Positions 6,839 to 14,602 are shown, counted from the stretch's first letter. The stretch is 14,676 bases of DNA from Gammaproteobacteria bacterium (GCA_025350345.1 JANXYA010000368.1:1-14676), one strand, 5' to 3'. Notes: a model not told the origin generated them from the sequence alone. Program-made: numbers and translations.

Positions 6839-7102
6839 TCAGGCGATCTTCTTGATGCGCGCGGCCAGCCGGCTCTTGTGGCGGTCGGCCTGGTTGCGGT
6901 GAATGATCTTCTTGTTCACCAGGGTATCGATGAGCGGTACCGCTGCCAGGTAGTGCGTGCGGGCCTCATCCTTCTTGCCGGCGGCGGCCGCGTCGACCAC
7001 CTTGCGGATCGCCGAGCGCATGCGCGAGCGCAGGGCGACGTTGCGCTCCCGGTGCACCATGGCCTGCCGGGCCGCTTTTTCCGCTGATTTCGTGTTTGCC
7101 AC
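6839..7102 (-). CDS. rpsT: 30S ribosomal protein S20
   Basis: An 87-residue basic protein of normal S20 length. The start ANTKSAEKAARQ, the central RSRMRSAIRKVVDAA and the end KKIIHRNQADRHKSRLAARIKKIA match bacterial S20, which binds 16S rRNA early in 30S assembly. The start is GTG (7102-7100), with GGAG (7113-7110) seven bases upstream; a longer frame extending to 7276 has no homology before this point and is rejected. The gene runs opposite to its neighbours, divergent from murJ, as is usual at this locus. E. coli S20 uses a weak start codon (UUG) and is autoregulated; the GTG here may serve similarly. Confidence 0.97.
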   Translation of the reverse strand: MANTKSAEKAARQAMVHRERNVALRSRMRSAIRKVVDAAAAGKKDEARTHYLAAVPLIDTLVNKKIIHRNQADRHKSRLAARIKKIA

Positions 7103-7133
7103 GCGCTCGCTCCGCCGTCTGTATATGGAATAA

Positions 7134-7149
7134 GGCCCCCCGAGGGGCC
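7134..7149 (-). promoter_or_regulatory. Hairpin at the 5' end of the rpsT mRNA
   Basis: On the minus strand GGCCCC (7149-7144) pairs with GGGGCC (7139-7134) around the tetraloop TCGG. The predicted rpsT transcription start falls near 7147, so the hairpin forms the very 5' end of the message, where it could protect it from RNase E or take part in S20 control. It is not followed by a T-run and is not a terminator. Confidence 0.45.
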
Positions 7150-7153
7150 GCGT

Positions 7154-7182
7154 AGTCTGCGCAGCGGCCCTCTCGTTGTCAA
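7154..7182 (-). promoter_or_regulatory. Promoter of rpsT
   Basis: Read on the minus strand, a perfect TTGACA (7182-7177) is separated by 17 bases from CAGACT (7159-7154). The predicted start near 7147 gives a leader of about 45 bases with a hairpin at its tip. The same DNA lies just upstream of murJ. Confidence 0.7.
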
Positions 7183-7193
7183 TGCGCCTCCGG

Positions 7194-7199
7194 TATAGT
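7194..7199 (+). promoter_or_regulatory. Candidate -10 box of murJ
   Basis: TATAGT sits 12 bases before the murJ ATG, in a spot with no Shine-Dalgarno sequence (the bases between are pyrimidine-rich). No good -35 box lies at 16-18 bases. It would give a leader of about five bases and overlaps the upstream flank of the rpsT promoter, so the two divergent promoters are packed back to back. Confidence 0.4.
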
Positions 7200-7211
7200 T
7201 CCTCCCGCCCC

Positions 7212-8774
7212 ATGAGCCGCACCATCCTCAAGAGCACCAGCGTCGTCGGTGCCACCACGCTGGTCTCCCGCATCACGGGGCTGTTCCGCGACGTGGCCCT
7301 GGCCCAGGCCTTTGGGGCGAGCGCCCTGCAGGATGCCTTCCTGGTGGCCTACAAGATCCCCAATTTCCTGCGGCGCCTGTTCGCCGAAGGCTCCTTCTCA
7401 CAGGCCTTCGTCCCGGTGATTTCCGAGTACCGGCTGCAACGCAGCCATGCCGAGGTGAAGGAACTGGTGAGCGGGGTCACCGGCACGCTCGGCACCGTGT
7501 TGCTGGGCGTGACCGCCATCGGGGTGGTGGGCGCGCCGCTGATCATCCTGCTGTACGCGACCGGCTTCACCCGCGATGCGGGCAAGTTCGCGCTCACGGT
7601 GCAGATGCTGCGCTGGACCTTTCCCTATCTGCTGTTCATCTCGCTCACCGCGCTGTTTTCGGGCGTGCTCAACAGCTACCGGCGCTTCGCCCTACCGGCC
7701 TTCACGCAGGTGGCGATGAACCTGGTGATGATCGTGTTTGCGGTCGGCATCGCCGAGCACAGCCGCAATCCGGGCATCGTGCTGGCGGTGGGCGTATTCG
7801 TGGCCGGCGTGCTCCAGCTGCTGATGCAGCTGCCCGCGGTGGCGCGCCTGGGGCTGCTGGGCTGGCCGCGCTGGCGGCCCGCGCACGAGGGTGTGCGGCG
7901 CATCGGGCGGCTGATGATCCCGGGCATCGTCGGTTCCTCGATGGCGCAGGTGAGCCTGGTGCTCGACACCACCATTGCCTCCTGGCTGGTCACGGGGAGC
8001 GTGTCCTGGCTGTACTTCGCCGATCGCCTGATGGAATTTCCGCTCGGCGTGTTCAGCGTGGCGCTCGCCACGGTGATCCTGCCGGGGCTGTCCGCGCACC
8101 ACACCGAGCGATCCCCCGAGCAGTTTTCCCTGACACTGGACTGGGCGCTGCGGCTCACGGTGCTGCTGGTGATGCCCGCCGCCGTGGGGCTGCTCACCTT
8201 CGCCGGCCCGATCACCGCGGCGGTGTTCGGCTACCGCAATTTCAGCGCGCATTCCGTGCAGATGGCGAGCTGGGCGCTGATGGCCTATTCCTGGGGGCTG
8301 ATGATGTTCAGCCTGGTCAAGGTGCTGGCCCCCGGATTCTTTGCGCGCCAGGACACCCGCACGCCGGTGCGCGCGAGCCTCACGGCCCTGGCGGTGAACA
8401 TGGCGATGAATATCGGCATCGCGCTGCCCGCTTCCCGCATGGGGTTCCCCGCGCCGCACATCCTGCTCGCCACCGCGACCTGCACCGGCTCCGCGGTCAA
8501 TGCCTGGCTGCTGTTTCGCGGCCTGCGCCGCGCGGGGGTTTACCACCCCTCGAAGGCCTGGGCGACGCTGTGGCCGCGGGTGCTGCTCGCGAGCGCGCTG
8601 ATGGGGGCGCTCCTGTGGTGGTGGTCCGGGAGCCTGGAGGAATGGATGGCGCTGCGGCCGGTGGCCAGGCTCCTGCGCTGTGCCGGCGGCATCGGCGCCG
8701 CCGGGGCGGTGTATTTCGGCGTGCTGTTTGCCCTCGGCATGCGCTATCGCGACTTGCGGACCCGGCCGGCATGA
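7212..8774 (+). CDS. murJ: Lipid II flippase MurJ (MviN)
   Basis: A 520-residue polytopic inner-membrane protein of the MOP exporter superfamily; it moves lipid II to the periplasmic face for peptidoglycan synthesis. The N-terminus MSRTILKSTSVVGATTLVSRITGLFRD and PNFLRRLFAEGSFSQAFVPV are hallmark MurJ segments. Arg20, Arg26 and Arg54 correspond, by eye, to the essential Arg18, Arg24 and Arg52 of E. coli. Hydrophobic stretches recur along the whole length, consistent with the usual 14 membrane helices, separated by basic loops. The ATG at 7212 is chosen because homology begins there; an upstream in-frame TTG at 7176 would lie in the promoter region. No Shine-Dalgarno sequence is present. The stop overlaps the ribF start as ATGA, indicating translational coupling. 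It is divergent from rpsT and first of the series running to tRNA-Thr. Confidence 0.97.
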   Translation: MSRTILKSTSVVGATTLVSRITGLFRDVALAQAFGASALQDAFLVAYKIPNFLRRLFAEGSFSQAFVPVISEYRLQRSHAEVKELVSGVTGTLGTVLLGVTAIGVVGAPLIILLYATGFTRDAGKFALTVQMLRWTFPYLLFISLTALFSGVLNSYRRFALPAFTQVAMNLVMIVFAVGIAEHSRNPGIVLAVGVFVAGVLQLLMQLPAVARLGLLGWPRWRPAHEGVRRIGRLMIPGIVGSSMAQVSLVLDTTIASWLVTGSVSWLYFADRLMEFPLGVFSVALATVILPGLSAHHTERSPEQFSLTLDWALRLTVLLVMPAAVGLLTFAGPITAAVFGYRNFSAHSVQMASWALMAYSWGLMMFSLVKVLAPGFFARQDTRTPVRASLTALAVNMAMNIGIALPASRMGFPAPHILLATATCTGSAVNAWLLFRGLRRAGVYHPSKAWATLWPRVLLASALMGALLWWWSGSLEEWMALRPVARLLRCAGGIGAAGAVYFGVLFALGMRYRDLRTRPA

Positions 8775-9697
8775 GCCTGCGCCTGGTACGCGGCGTGCCA
8801 CGGGGGACGCGCTCACCCTGTGTCGTCACGATCGGCGCCTTCGATGGCCTGCACGTCGGGCACCAGGCGCTCATCGCGCGCACCCTGGCGCGCGCGCGCG
8901 AGTTGCAGGTGCCTGCGGTGCTGCTCAGCTTCGAGCCGATGCCGCGCGAGTTCCTGAACCCGAAGGAACCGCCGGCGCGCCTCACCAATCTGCGCGAGCG
9001 CTGGCGGCTGCTGGAGCACAGCGGACTGGATCGGCTGCAGCTTCTGACCTTCAACAATCGCCTGCGTTCGCTGTCGGGCAGGGACTTCATGGAGCTGTTG
9101 CATGCGCTGGGCGCGCGCGCGGTGGTCGTAGGCCATGACTTCCGTTTCGGTCGCGGCGCGGAGGCGAGCGCCGAGTGGTTTGCCGGCGAGTCCTCGAAGT
9201 ACGGCTACGAGGTCGAGATCTTCGCGGCAGTCCCGGTAGGCGAGGAGCGCGCGAGCAGCGCGCTGGTGCGCACCGCGCTGGCGGCCAATGACCTGCAACG
9301 GGCCGCGGCGATGTTGGGGCGCGCCTACACGATGCGTGGCCGCGTCGTGCATGGCAACCAACTGGGCCGGAAATTTGGCTTTCCGACCGCCAACCTGCCG
9401 TTGCACCGCCGGCGCGCGCCGCTCGGCGGCATCTACGCAGTGCGCGTGAGCGGCGCCGGCTGCACGGCCTGGCCTTCCGTGGGGAGCCTCGGCACGCGAC
9501 CGATGGTCGGCGGCGTCGTGCCGCTCCTGGAGGTGCACCTGTTCGATTTCGATCGCGACATCTACGATGAGGAGCTCGAAGTGGAATTCATCGCGCACCT
9601 GCGCGAGGAGCAGCGCTTCGAGTCCCTCGATGCGATGGTGGTGCAGATGCATCGCGACGCCGCCGAGGCGCGGGCGATACTGGCGAGGGTAGGCTAA
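8771..9697 (+). CDS. ribF: Bifunctional riboflavin kinase / FAD synthetase
   Basis: A 308-residue enzyme that phosphorylates riboflavin to FMN and adenylates it to FAD. The N-terminal nucleotidyltransferase domain carries TIGAFDGLHVGHQALI (His28 and His31 of the HxGH-type motif) and the GHDFRFG segment. The C-terminal flavokinase domain has GRKFGFPTANL (199-209), with the PTAN nucleotide-binding motif at 205-208, followed by GGIYAV and the DIYDEELEVEFIAHLREEQRF segment. Length is normal. The ATG at 8771 overlaps the murJ stop by four bases; frames opening further upstream lie inside murJ and are discarded. The stop TAA (9695-9697) is part of TAAAAT, a -10-like hexamer in front of ileS. Confidence 0.97.
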   Translation: MSLRLVRGVPRGTRSPCVVTIGAFDGLHVGHQALIARTLARARELQVPAVLLSFEPMPREFLNPKEPPARLTNLRERWRLLEHSGLDRLQLLTFNNRLRSLSGRDFMELLHALGARAVVVGHDFRFGRGAEASAEWFAGESSKYGYEVEIFAAVPVGEERASSALVRTALAANDLQRAAAMLGRAYTMRGRVVHGNQLGRKFGFPTANLPLHRRRAPLGGIYAVRVSGAGCTAWPSVGSLGTRPMVGGVVPLLEVHLFDFDRDIYDEELEVEFIAHLREEQRFESLDAMVVQMHRDAAEARAILARVG

Positions 9698-9739
9698 AAT
9701 GCGCAGTTCCGCGCAGCGCCTTCGACGGGATCCATTGCA

Positions 9740-12592
9740 GTGACCGACTACAAGCACACGCTCAATCTGCCCGAGACCCGTTTTCCGATGAAGGCGGACC
9801 TGGCGCAGCGCGAGCCGAAGCAGCTTGCGCACTGGGCCGCGCAGGATCTGTACGCGCGGATTCGCGCGGCCTCGAAGGGGCGCCCGCCGTTCGTGCTGCA
9901 CGATGGGCCGCCGTACGCCAATGGCGTCATTCACCTCGGGCACGCCGTCAACAAGGTCCTCAAGGACATCGTCGTCAAGTCCCACAGTCTCGCCGGCTTT
10001 GATGCGCCCTATGTGCCGGGCTGGGATTGTCATGGCCTGCCCATCGAGCTCGCCGTGGAGAAAAAGCACGGCCGGCCCGGGCACAAACTCGACGCACGCG
10101 CCTTTCGCGCCGCCTGCCGCGAGTTTGCCGGCCGGCAGGTCGATTCACAGCGCGCCGACTTCAAGCGCCTCGGGGTCTTCGGCGACTGGGAGCGGCCCTA
10201 CCTGACGATGGACCCGCGCTACGAGGCGCAGCAGATTCGCGCGCTCGGCAAGATCATCGCCAACGGCCATCTGTATCGCGGCCTGCGGCCGGTGCACTGG
10301 TGCCTCGATTGCCGCTCGGCCCTGGCCGAGGCGGAGGTCGAGTACGAGAATCGCACCGCCACCGCGATCGACGTGGCCTTCCGCTGCGTCGATCGCGCCG
10401 ATTTCGCGCGCCGCAGCGGCATTGCCCCCGCGGCAATCGGCAGCGCGAACGTGTCGGTCATCATCTGGACGACCACGCCCTGGACGCTGCCCGCCAACGA
10501 GGCGGTCGCGGTACGAGCGGAATACGAATATGTGGCGCTGCGGGTCGAGCGGGCGGGCGGAGCGGAAGTGCTGGTGCTCGCGGCGGAACTCGCGCTCGCC
10601 TCGCTGGCGCGCTTCGGCCTTGAGGGTGTGGAAGTCGGCCGTTGCCGTGGCGCGCAGCTCGAGGGACTGAAGCTCGAGCATCCCTGGCTGCCAAAGCAGG
10701 TGCCGGTGATCCTGGGCGATCACGTCACGCTGGAGGCGGGTACCGGTGCCGTGCACACCGCACCCGCCCACGGCCAGGAGGACTTCGCCATTGGCCGGAC
10801 CTATGGACTGCCGGTCGTCAATCCGGTGGGACCGGACGGGCGCTTTGCGCCCGCCACCGAGCTGGTGGCGGGGCTGAAGGTCGATGCCGCGAATCCCATC
10901 ATCGTGGCAGCGCTCGAGGAGCGCGGCCGGCTGCTGCACCAGCAGCCGCACCTGCACAGCTATCCGCATTGCTGGCGGCACAAGACGCCGCTGATCTTCC
11001 GCGCCACCTCGCAGTGGTTCATCAGCATGGACAATCGCGGCTTGCGCGCCGGGGCGCTGCGCGACATCAAGCAGGTGCGCTGGACGCCCGAGTGGGGCGA
11101 GCAGCGCATCACCGGCATGATCGACAACCGGCCGGACTGGTGCCTGTCGCGCCAGCGCACCTGGGGCGTGCCGATCACGCTGTTCACGCATCGCGGGAGC
11201 GGTGAGCTGCACCCGCGCACCGCCGAGTTGATCGACACGGTGGCGGCGCTGGTGGAGCGCGAGGGGATCGACGCCTGGTTCGCGCTCGAGCCGGCTGAGC
11301 TGCTCGGCGCGGATGCCGAGCACTATGACAAGGCGACGGATGTGATGGACGTGTGGGCCGATTCAGGCCTGTCCTTCGAATGCGTCGCCGCCCTGCGCGC
11401 GGATTTCCACTCGCCCGTCGATCTGTACCTGGAAGGATCGGACCAGCATCGCGGCTGGTTTCACAGCTCGATCCTGATGTCCGAGGCCCTCTACGCCCGC
11501 GCGCCGTATCGCGGCGTGCTGACGCACGGCTTCACGGTCGATGAGCAGGGCCGCAAGATGTCCAAGTCGCTCGGCAATGGCATCGAGCCGCAGGACATCA
11601 TCAAGACCCTCGGCGCCGACATGCTGCGGCTGTGGGTGGCGGCCACCGATTTCTCCAACGAGATGAGCCTGTCGCAGGAAATCCTGCGGCGCATGAGCGA
11701 CTCCTATCGCCGCATGCGCAACACCGTGCGCTTCCTGCTCGGCAACCTGCGCGGCTTCGAACCCTCGCAAGCCGTGCCGCTTGCTGAGCTCGTGGCACTA
11801 GACGCCTGGGCGATCGCGCGCGCGCGCGAGCTGCAGGGGGAGATCGAGGCGGCCTACCGCGATTACCAGTTCCACCTGATCTACCAGAAGGTGCACAACT
11901 TCTGCGTGGTGGATCTGGGCGGCTTCTATCTGGACATCATTAAGGATCGGCTCTACACCACGCCCGCTACTGGCCTGCCGCGCCGCTCGGCGCAGACGGC
12001 AATGTGGCATATCGCCGAGGCGATGGTGCGCTGGCTCGCTCCGATCCTGTCCTTCACCGCCGAGGAGATCTGGGCGGAGCTGCCTGGAGCGCGCCCGGAA
12101 TCGGTGTTTCTCGCCACCTGGCACGCACTTCCCGCCGCCCTCGCGCCCAGCGCCGGCGGGGCCGGTGGCCCGCACTCAGGCGCAGCGATTGACTGGGCGG
12201 CACTCATTGCGCTGCGCGCGGATGTCGCCCGCGAACTGGAGCGCCTGCGCGTGGGCGGTGAGATCGGTGCGCCGCTCCAGGCCGAGCTCGACGTGTACTG
12301 CCTCGAGGCCCAGTACCCGCGCCTCAATGCGCTCGGCGATGAGCTCCGGTTTCTGATGATCACCTCGCAGGCGCGCCTGCAGCGCGTGGCGGCGGCGCCC
12401 GCCGGCGCCGTCGAGGCGGCGCTGGTTTCCGGCGGTGGGGTGTGGATCAGCGTACGGCGCACCGCGGCGCCCAAGTGCGTGCGCTGCTGGCACCACCGCG
12501 AGGACATCGGCCAGAGCGCGGCGCACCCCGAGCTGTGCGGCCGCTGCGTCGGCAACATCACCGGGCCCGGCGAAGCCCGCCGCTACGCCTGA
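9740..12592 (+). CDS. ileS: Isoleucyl-tRNA synthetase
   Basis: A 950-residue class I synthetase, normal for the bacterial type. The start DYKHTLNLPETRFPMKADLA is diagnostic. The HIGH signature appears as HLGH (65-68) within GPPYANGVIHLGH, and KMSKS is intact at 606-610. The CP1 editing domain shows WTTTPWTLPANEAVAV and the GTGAVHTAPAHGQEDF stretch, so mischarged valine is probably cleared. The C-terminal zinc knuckle has Cys913, Cys916, Cys933 and Cys936 (CVRCW and CGRC). The GTG start has GGGA nine bases upstream. No sign of the eukaryote-like, mupirocin-resistant type. It lies 42 bases after ribF; its stop shares one base with the lspA start. The 42-base gap may hold an internal promoter (TAAAAT 9695-9700), but no convincing -35 box is seen. 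Confidence 0.98.
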   Translation: MTDYKHTLNLPETRFPMKADLAQREPKQLAHWAAQDLYARIRAASKGRPPFVLHDGPPYANGVIHLGHAVNKVLKDIVVKSHSLAGFDAPYVPGWDCHGLPIELAVEKKHGRPGHKLDARAFRAACREFAGRQVDSQRADFKRLGVFGDWERPYLTMDPRYEAQQIRALGKIIANGHLYRGLRPVHWCLDCRSALAEAEVEYENRTATAIDVAFRCVDRADFARRSGIAPAAIGSANVSVIIWTTTPWTLPANEAVAVRAEYEYVALRVERAGGAEVLVLAAELALASLARFGLEGVEVGRCRGAQLEGLKLEHPWLPKQVPVILGDHVTLEAGTGAVHTAPAHGQEDFAIGRTYGLPVVNPVGPDGRFAPATELVAGLKVDAANPIIVAALEERGRLLHQQPHLHSYPHCWRHKTPLIFRATSQWFISMDNRGLRAGALRDIKQVRWTPEWGEQRITGMIDNRPDWCLSRQRTWGVPITLFTHRGSGELHPRTAELIDTVAALVEREGIDAWFALEPAELLGADAEHYDKATDVMDVWADSGLSFECVAALRADFHSPVDLYLEGSDQHRGWFHSSILMSEALYARAPYRGVLTHGFTVDEQGRKMSKSLGNGIEPQDIIKTLGADMLRLWVAATDFSNEMSLSQEILRRMSDSYRRMRNTVRFLLGNLRGFEPSQAVPLAELVALDAWAIARARELQGEIEAAYRDYQFHLIYQKVHNFCVVDLGGFYLDIIKDRLYTTPATGLPRRSAQTAMWHIAEAMVRWLAPILSFTAEEIWAELPGARPESVFLATWHALPAALAPSAGGAGGPHSGAAIDWAALIALRADVARELERLRVGGEIGAPLQAELDVYCLEAQYPRLNALGDELRFLMITSQARLQRVAAAPAGAVEAALVSGGGVWISVRRTAAPKCVRCWHHREDIGQSAAHPELCGRCVGNITGPGEARRYA

Positions 12593-13122
12593 TGGATCGC
12601 CGCACGAGCACCGCCGGCGGAGCGCCACCGGTTACCGGGCAATGGCGCTGGCTGGCCCTGAGCGCTGCGATTATCGGCATCGACCGGTGGACCAAGCAGT
12701 TGATCGAATCCGCGCTGCAGCCCTACGAGGCCCGCTATTACCTGCCGGTGTTCAATCTGGTGCGCGCACACAACCGCGGCGCGGCCTTCAGCCTGTTCGA
12801 TGGGGCCTCGGGCTGGCAGCGCTGGGCCTTCACGGCCCTGGCCGCGGCCGTGAGTGTTGCGCTCGTGGTCTGGCTCAAGGGCCTCGAGCGGCGCGCCAAT
12901 CTGCTCGCTGCGGGGCTCGCGCTGATCCTCGGCGGTGCGCTCGGCAACGTAATCGATCGGGTGCGACTTGGGTTCGTGATCGATTTCCTGCAGGTGCACT
13001 GGCAGCAGCATTATTTCCCCGCCTTCAACGTCGCCGATTCGGCGATCACTGTCGGTGCCGGCTGCCTGCTGCTCGATCTGTACTTGAGCTCGCGGCGCCA
13101 CTCGGCTGCCGCGGGGGGCTAG
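12592..13122 (+). CDS. lspA: Lipoprotein signal peptidase (signal peptidase II)
   Basis: A 176-residue inner-membrane aspartyl peptidase that removes signal peptides from diacylglyceryl-modified prolipoproteins. Four hydrophobic segments are visible, near residues 18-36, 77-96, 105-122 and 150-166. The catalytic dyad is Asp122 (GNVIDRV) and Asp149 (FNVADSAI); the conserved NRGAAFS is at 61-67. Its ATG overlaps the ileS stop by one base, so it depends on ileS translation. A frame opening upstream inside ileS is rejected. The DUF885 lipoprotein in this window is an example of a predicted substrate. The gene is followed directly by ispH; the fkpB gene that stands between the two in E. coli is missing. 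Confidence 0.97.
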   Translation: MDRRTSTAGGAPPVTGQWRWLALSAAIIGIDRWTKQLIESALQPYEARYYLPVFNLVRAHNRGAAFSLFDGASGWQRWAFTALAAAVSVALVVWLKGLERRANLLAAGLALILGGALGNVIDRVRLGFVIDFLQVHWQQHYFPAFNVADSAITVGAGCLLLDLYLSSRRHSAAAGG

Positions 13123-13135
13123 GGGAGGGGCCCGC

Positions 13136-14068
13136 GTGCGCATCCTGCTTGCCAATCCCAGAGGTTTCTGCGCCGGCGTCGATCGCGCCATAGAGATCGT
13201 AGAGCGCGCGATCGCGCTGTTCGGCGCACCGATCCATGTGCGGCACGAGGTGGTGCATAACCGCACCGTGGTCGAACGCCTGCGCGCCCTGGGCGCCGTG
13301 TTCGTCGAGGAACTGCACGAGGTGCCCGACGGGGCGACGGTGATTTTCTCCGCCCACGGCGTGTCGACCGCGGTGGAGCAGGAAGCGCAGCGGCGGGGCC
13401 TGCAGGTCTTCGATGCCACCTGCCCGCTGGTCACGAAGGTGCACATGGAAGTTGCCCGCTTTGCGCGCGAAGGGCGCGACGTGCTGCTGATCGGCCACGC
13501 AGGCCATCCGGAGGTGGAAGGCACGATGGGCCGCTTCGATGGCTCGCACGGCGGGCGCATCCTGCTCGTCGAAAGCGTCGCCGACGTGCAACGCCTCGAG
13601 GTGCGCGACCCCGAACAGCTCGCCTTCGTGACCCAGACGACGCTCTCGGTGGACGATACCGCCGCGATCGTCGAGGCGCTGCGCGCTCGCTACCCCGCGC
13701 TGCAGGCGCCGCGCAAGGAAGACATCTGCTACGCCACCCAGAACCGGCAGGATGCGGTCAAGCAGCTGCTCGAGCAGTGCGACGTGCTGGTGGTCGTCGG
13801 TTCGCGCAGCAGTTCCAATTCCAACCGGCTGCGTGAACTGGCCGACCGGGCCGGTGTCCCCGGCTATCTCGTCGATGGCGCGGCGGACCTGCGGCGCGAC
13901 TGGTTCGAGGGCCGCACTACCGTCGGCGTGACCGCCGGCGCCTCGGCGCCGGAGCTGCTGGTGCAGCAGGTGGTCGAGCGCCTGCGCGAATGGGGCGGGG
14001 CGACGCCGGCTGAATCCCACGGCCGGCCGGAGCACGTGGTTTTTGCGTTGCCGCGCTCGCTGCGGTAA
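13136..14068 (+). CDS. ispH: 4-hydroxy-3-methylbut-2-enyl diphosphate reductase
   Basis: A 310-residue iron-sulfur enzyme that makes isopentenyl and dimethylallyl diphosphate in the last step of the MEP pathway. All three cluster-ligand cysteines are present: Cys12 (GFCAGVDRA), Cys96 (ATCPLVTKVH) and Cys197 (ICYATQNRQ). Substrate residues are also visible: His41 (HEVVHN), His74 (SAHGVS), the GHAGHPEVEGT segment with the proton-donor Glu, TQTTLS, SSSNSNRL and GASAPE. Length is normal. The GTG start is supported by a strong GGGGAGGGG run ending five bases upstream, and nothing further upstream in frame belongs to the family. It follows lspA by 13 bases. Its product feeds the polyprenyl synthase IspB encoded in the same window. 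Confidence 0.98.
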   Translation: MRILLANPRGFCAGVDRAIEIVERAIALFGAPIHVRHEVVHNRTVVERLRALGAVFVEELHEVPDGATVIFSAHGVSTAVEQEAQRRGLQVFDATCPLVTKVHMEVARFAREGRDVLLIGHAGHPEVEGTMGRFDGSHGGRILLVESVADVQRLEVRDPEQLAFVTQTTLSVDDTAAIVEALRARYPALQAPRKEDICYATQNRQDAVKQLLEQCDVLVVVGSRSSSNSNRLRELADRAGVPGYLVDGAADLRRDWFEGRTTVGVTAGASAPELLVQQVVERLREWGGATPAESHGRPEHVVFALPRSLR

Positions 14069-14081
14069 AACGGTCGCCAGC

Positions 14082-14513
14082 ATGGACCAGAAGAGCTCTG
14101 TACCCCCGCCCACGGCGACCGACGTCAGCGCGCGCCTGCAGGCCAGCGGCATCCGCGTCACCGCGCAGCGGCTGCAGATTGCCGAGCTGCTGCTCACCGT
14201 GCCGCAGCATCTGACGGCCGACCAGATCGCCGAGGCCCTGCAGCAGCGTGGCCTGATCGTCGCCAAGGCCACCGTCTACAACACCCTGAATCTGTTCGCG
14301 CAGCGCGGCTTGCTCCGCCCGCTGTCGGTCGACGGCACGCGCAGCTGGTTCGATTCCAACGTCGAGCCCCACTATCATTTTCACGATGAGCGGTCCGGGG
14401 CCATCACCGACGTGGCGCTGCCGGAAGTGCAGTTCAGCCGCCTGCCGGACCCGCCCGCCGGGATGGAAGTGGCGGGCCTCGATCTGGTGATCCGGCTGCG
14501 CCCGATCCGGTAG
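14082..14513 (+). CDS. Fur-family transcriptional regulator, Irr-like
   Basis: A 143-residue Fur-superfamily repressor. The winged-helix part covers residues about 16-85, with SGIRVTAQRLQIAELLL and the recognition helix AKATVYNTLNLFAQRGLL. The dimerisation domain has TRSWFDSNVEPHYHFHDERSGAITDV (88-111). The WFDSN and HYHFHDE pattern (His97, His99, His101) resembles Irr, the haem-responsive branch, more than Fur, Zur or PerR. The protein contains no cysteine, so it lacks the CxxC structural zinc site. What it senses (iron, haem, manganese or peroxide) cannot be decided from sequence. The ATG at 14082 is chosen by homology. It has no Shine-Dalgarno sequence and follows ispH by 13 bases, with TAAAAC (14066-14071) over the ispH stop as a possible -10. 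Control of the neighbouring Fe-S enzyme gene is possible but is inference. Confidence 0.9.
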   Translation: MDQKSSVPPPTATDVSARLQASGIRVTAQRLQIAELLLTVPQHLTADQIAEALQQRGLIVAKATVYNTLNLFAQRGLLRPLSVDGTRSWFDSNVEPHYHFHDERSGAITDVALPEVQFSRLPDPPAGMEVAGLDLVIRLRPIR

Positions 14514-14516
14514 AAT
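14511..14516 (+). promoter_or_regulatory. Candidate -10 box of tRNA-Thr, overlapping the regulator's stop codon
   Basis: TAGAAT begins with the TAG stop of the Fur-family gene and lies 10 bases before the tRNA. The bases after it (14517-14526) are GC-rich, the discriminator type usual at stable-RNA promoters. The -35 region is poor (TGATCC at 14488-14493 with a 17-base spacer). Confidence 0.5.
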
Positions 14517-14526
14517 TCCGCGCCTC

Positions 14527-14602
14527 GCCGGAGTAGCTCAGTTGGTAGAGCGGCGCATTCGTAATGCGTAGGTCGTAGGTTCGATTCCTATCTCCGGCAC
14601 CA
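14527..14602 (+). tRNA. tRNA-Thr, anticodon CGT
   Basis: A 76-base tRNA with encoded CCA (14600-14602). Acceptor arms GCCGGAG / CTCCGGC pair fully, the D-stem is GCTC / GAGC, the anticodon stem GCGCA / TGCGT holds loop TTCGTAA with anticodon CGT, and the T-arm is GTAGG-TTCGATT-CCTAT. It decodes ACG. It lies 13 bases after the Fur-family gene and its 3' end faces the right edge of the window. The 74 bases beyond it show no gene or clear terminator. Confidence 0.96.

Noticed and set aside
8570..8770. Extended start for ribF inside murJ
   Set aside because: RibF similarity begins at 8771, where ATG overlaps the murJ stop in the usual ATGA arrangement.
8813..10084. Long minus-strand open frame opposite ribF and ileS
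   Set aside because: It spans two real genes and a gap, with biased Arg/His composition and no family motif; a GC-content artefact.
10145..11323. Minus-strand open frame of 392 codons opposite ileS
   Set aside because: It lies wholly inside ileS, whose motifs are intact; no start context or domain supports it.
11815..11830. Run of alternating GC bases in ileS
   Set aside because: A codon-usage effect of Arg/Ala codons in a GC-rich gene; no repeat unit of interest.
13046..14272. Minus-strand open frame of 408 codons opposite ispH and the Fur-family gene
   Set aside because: It crosses two intact genes with all key residues; composition is typical of an antisense shadow.
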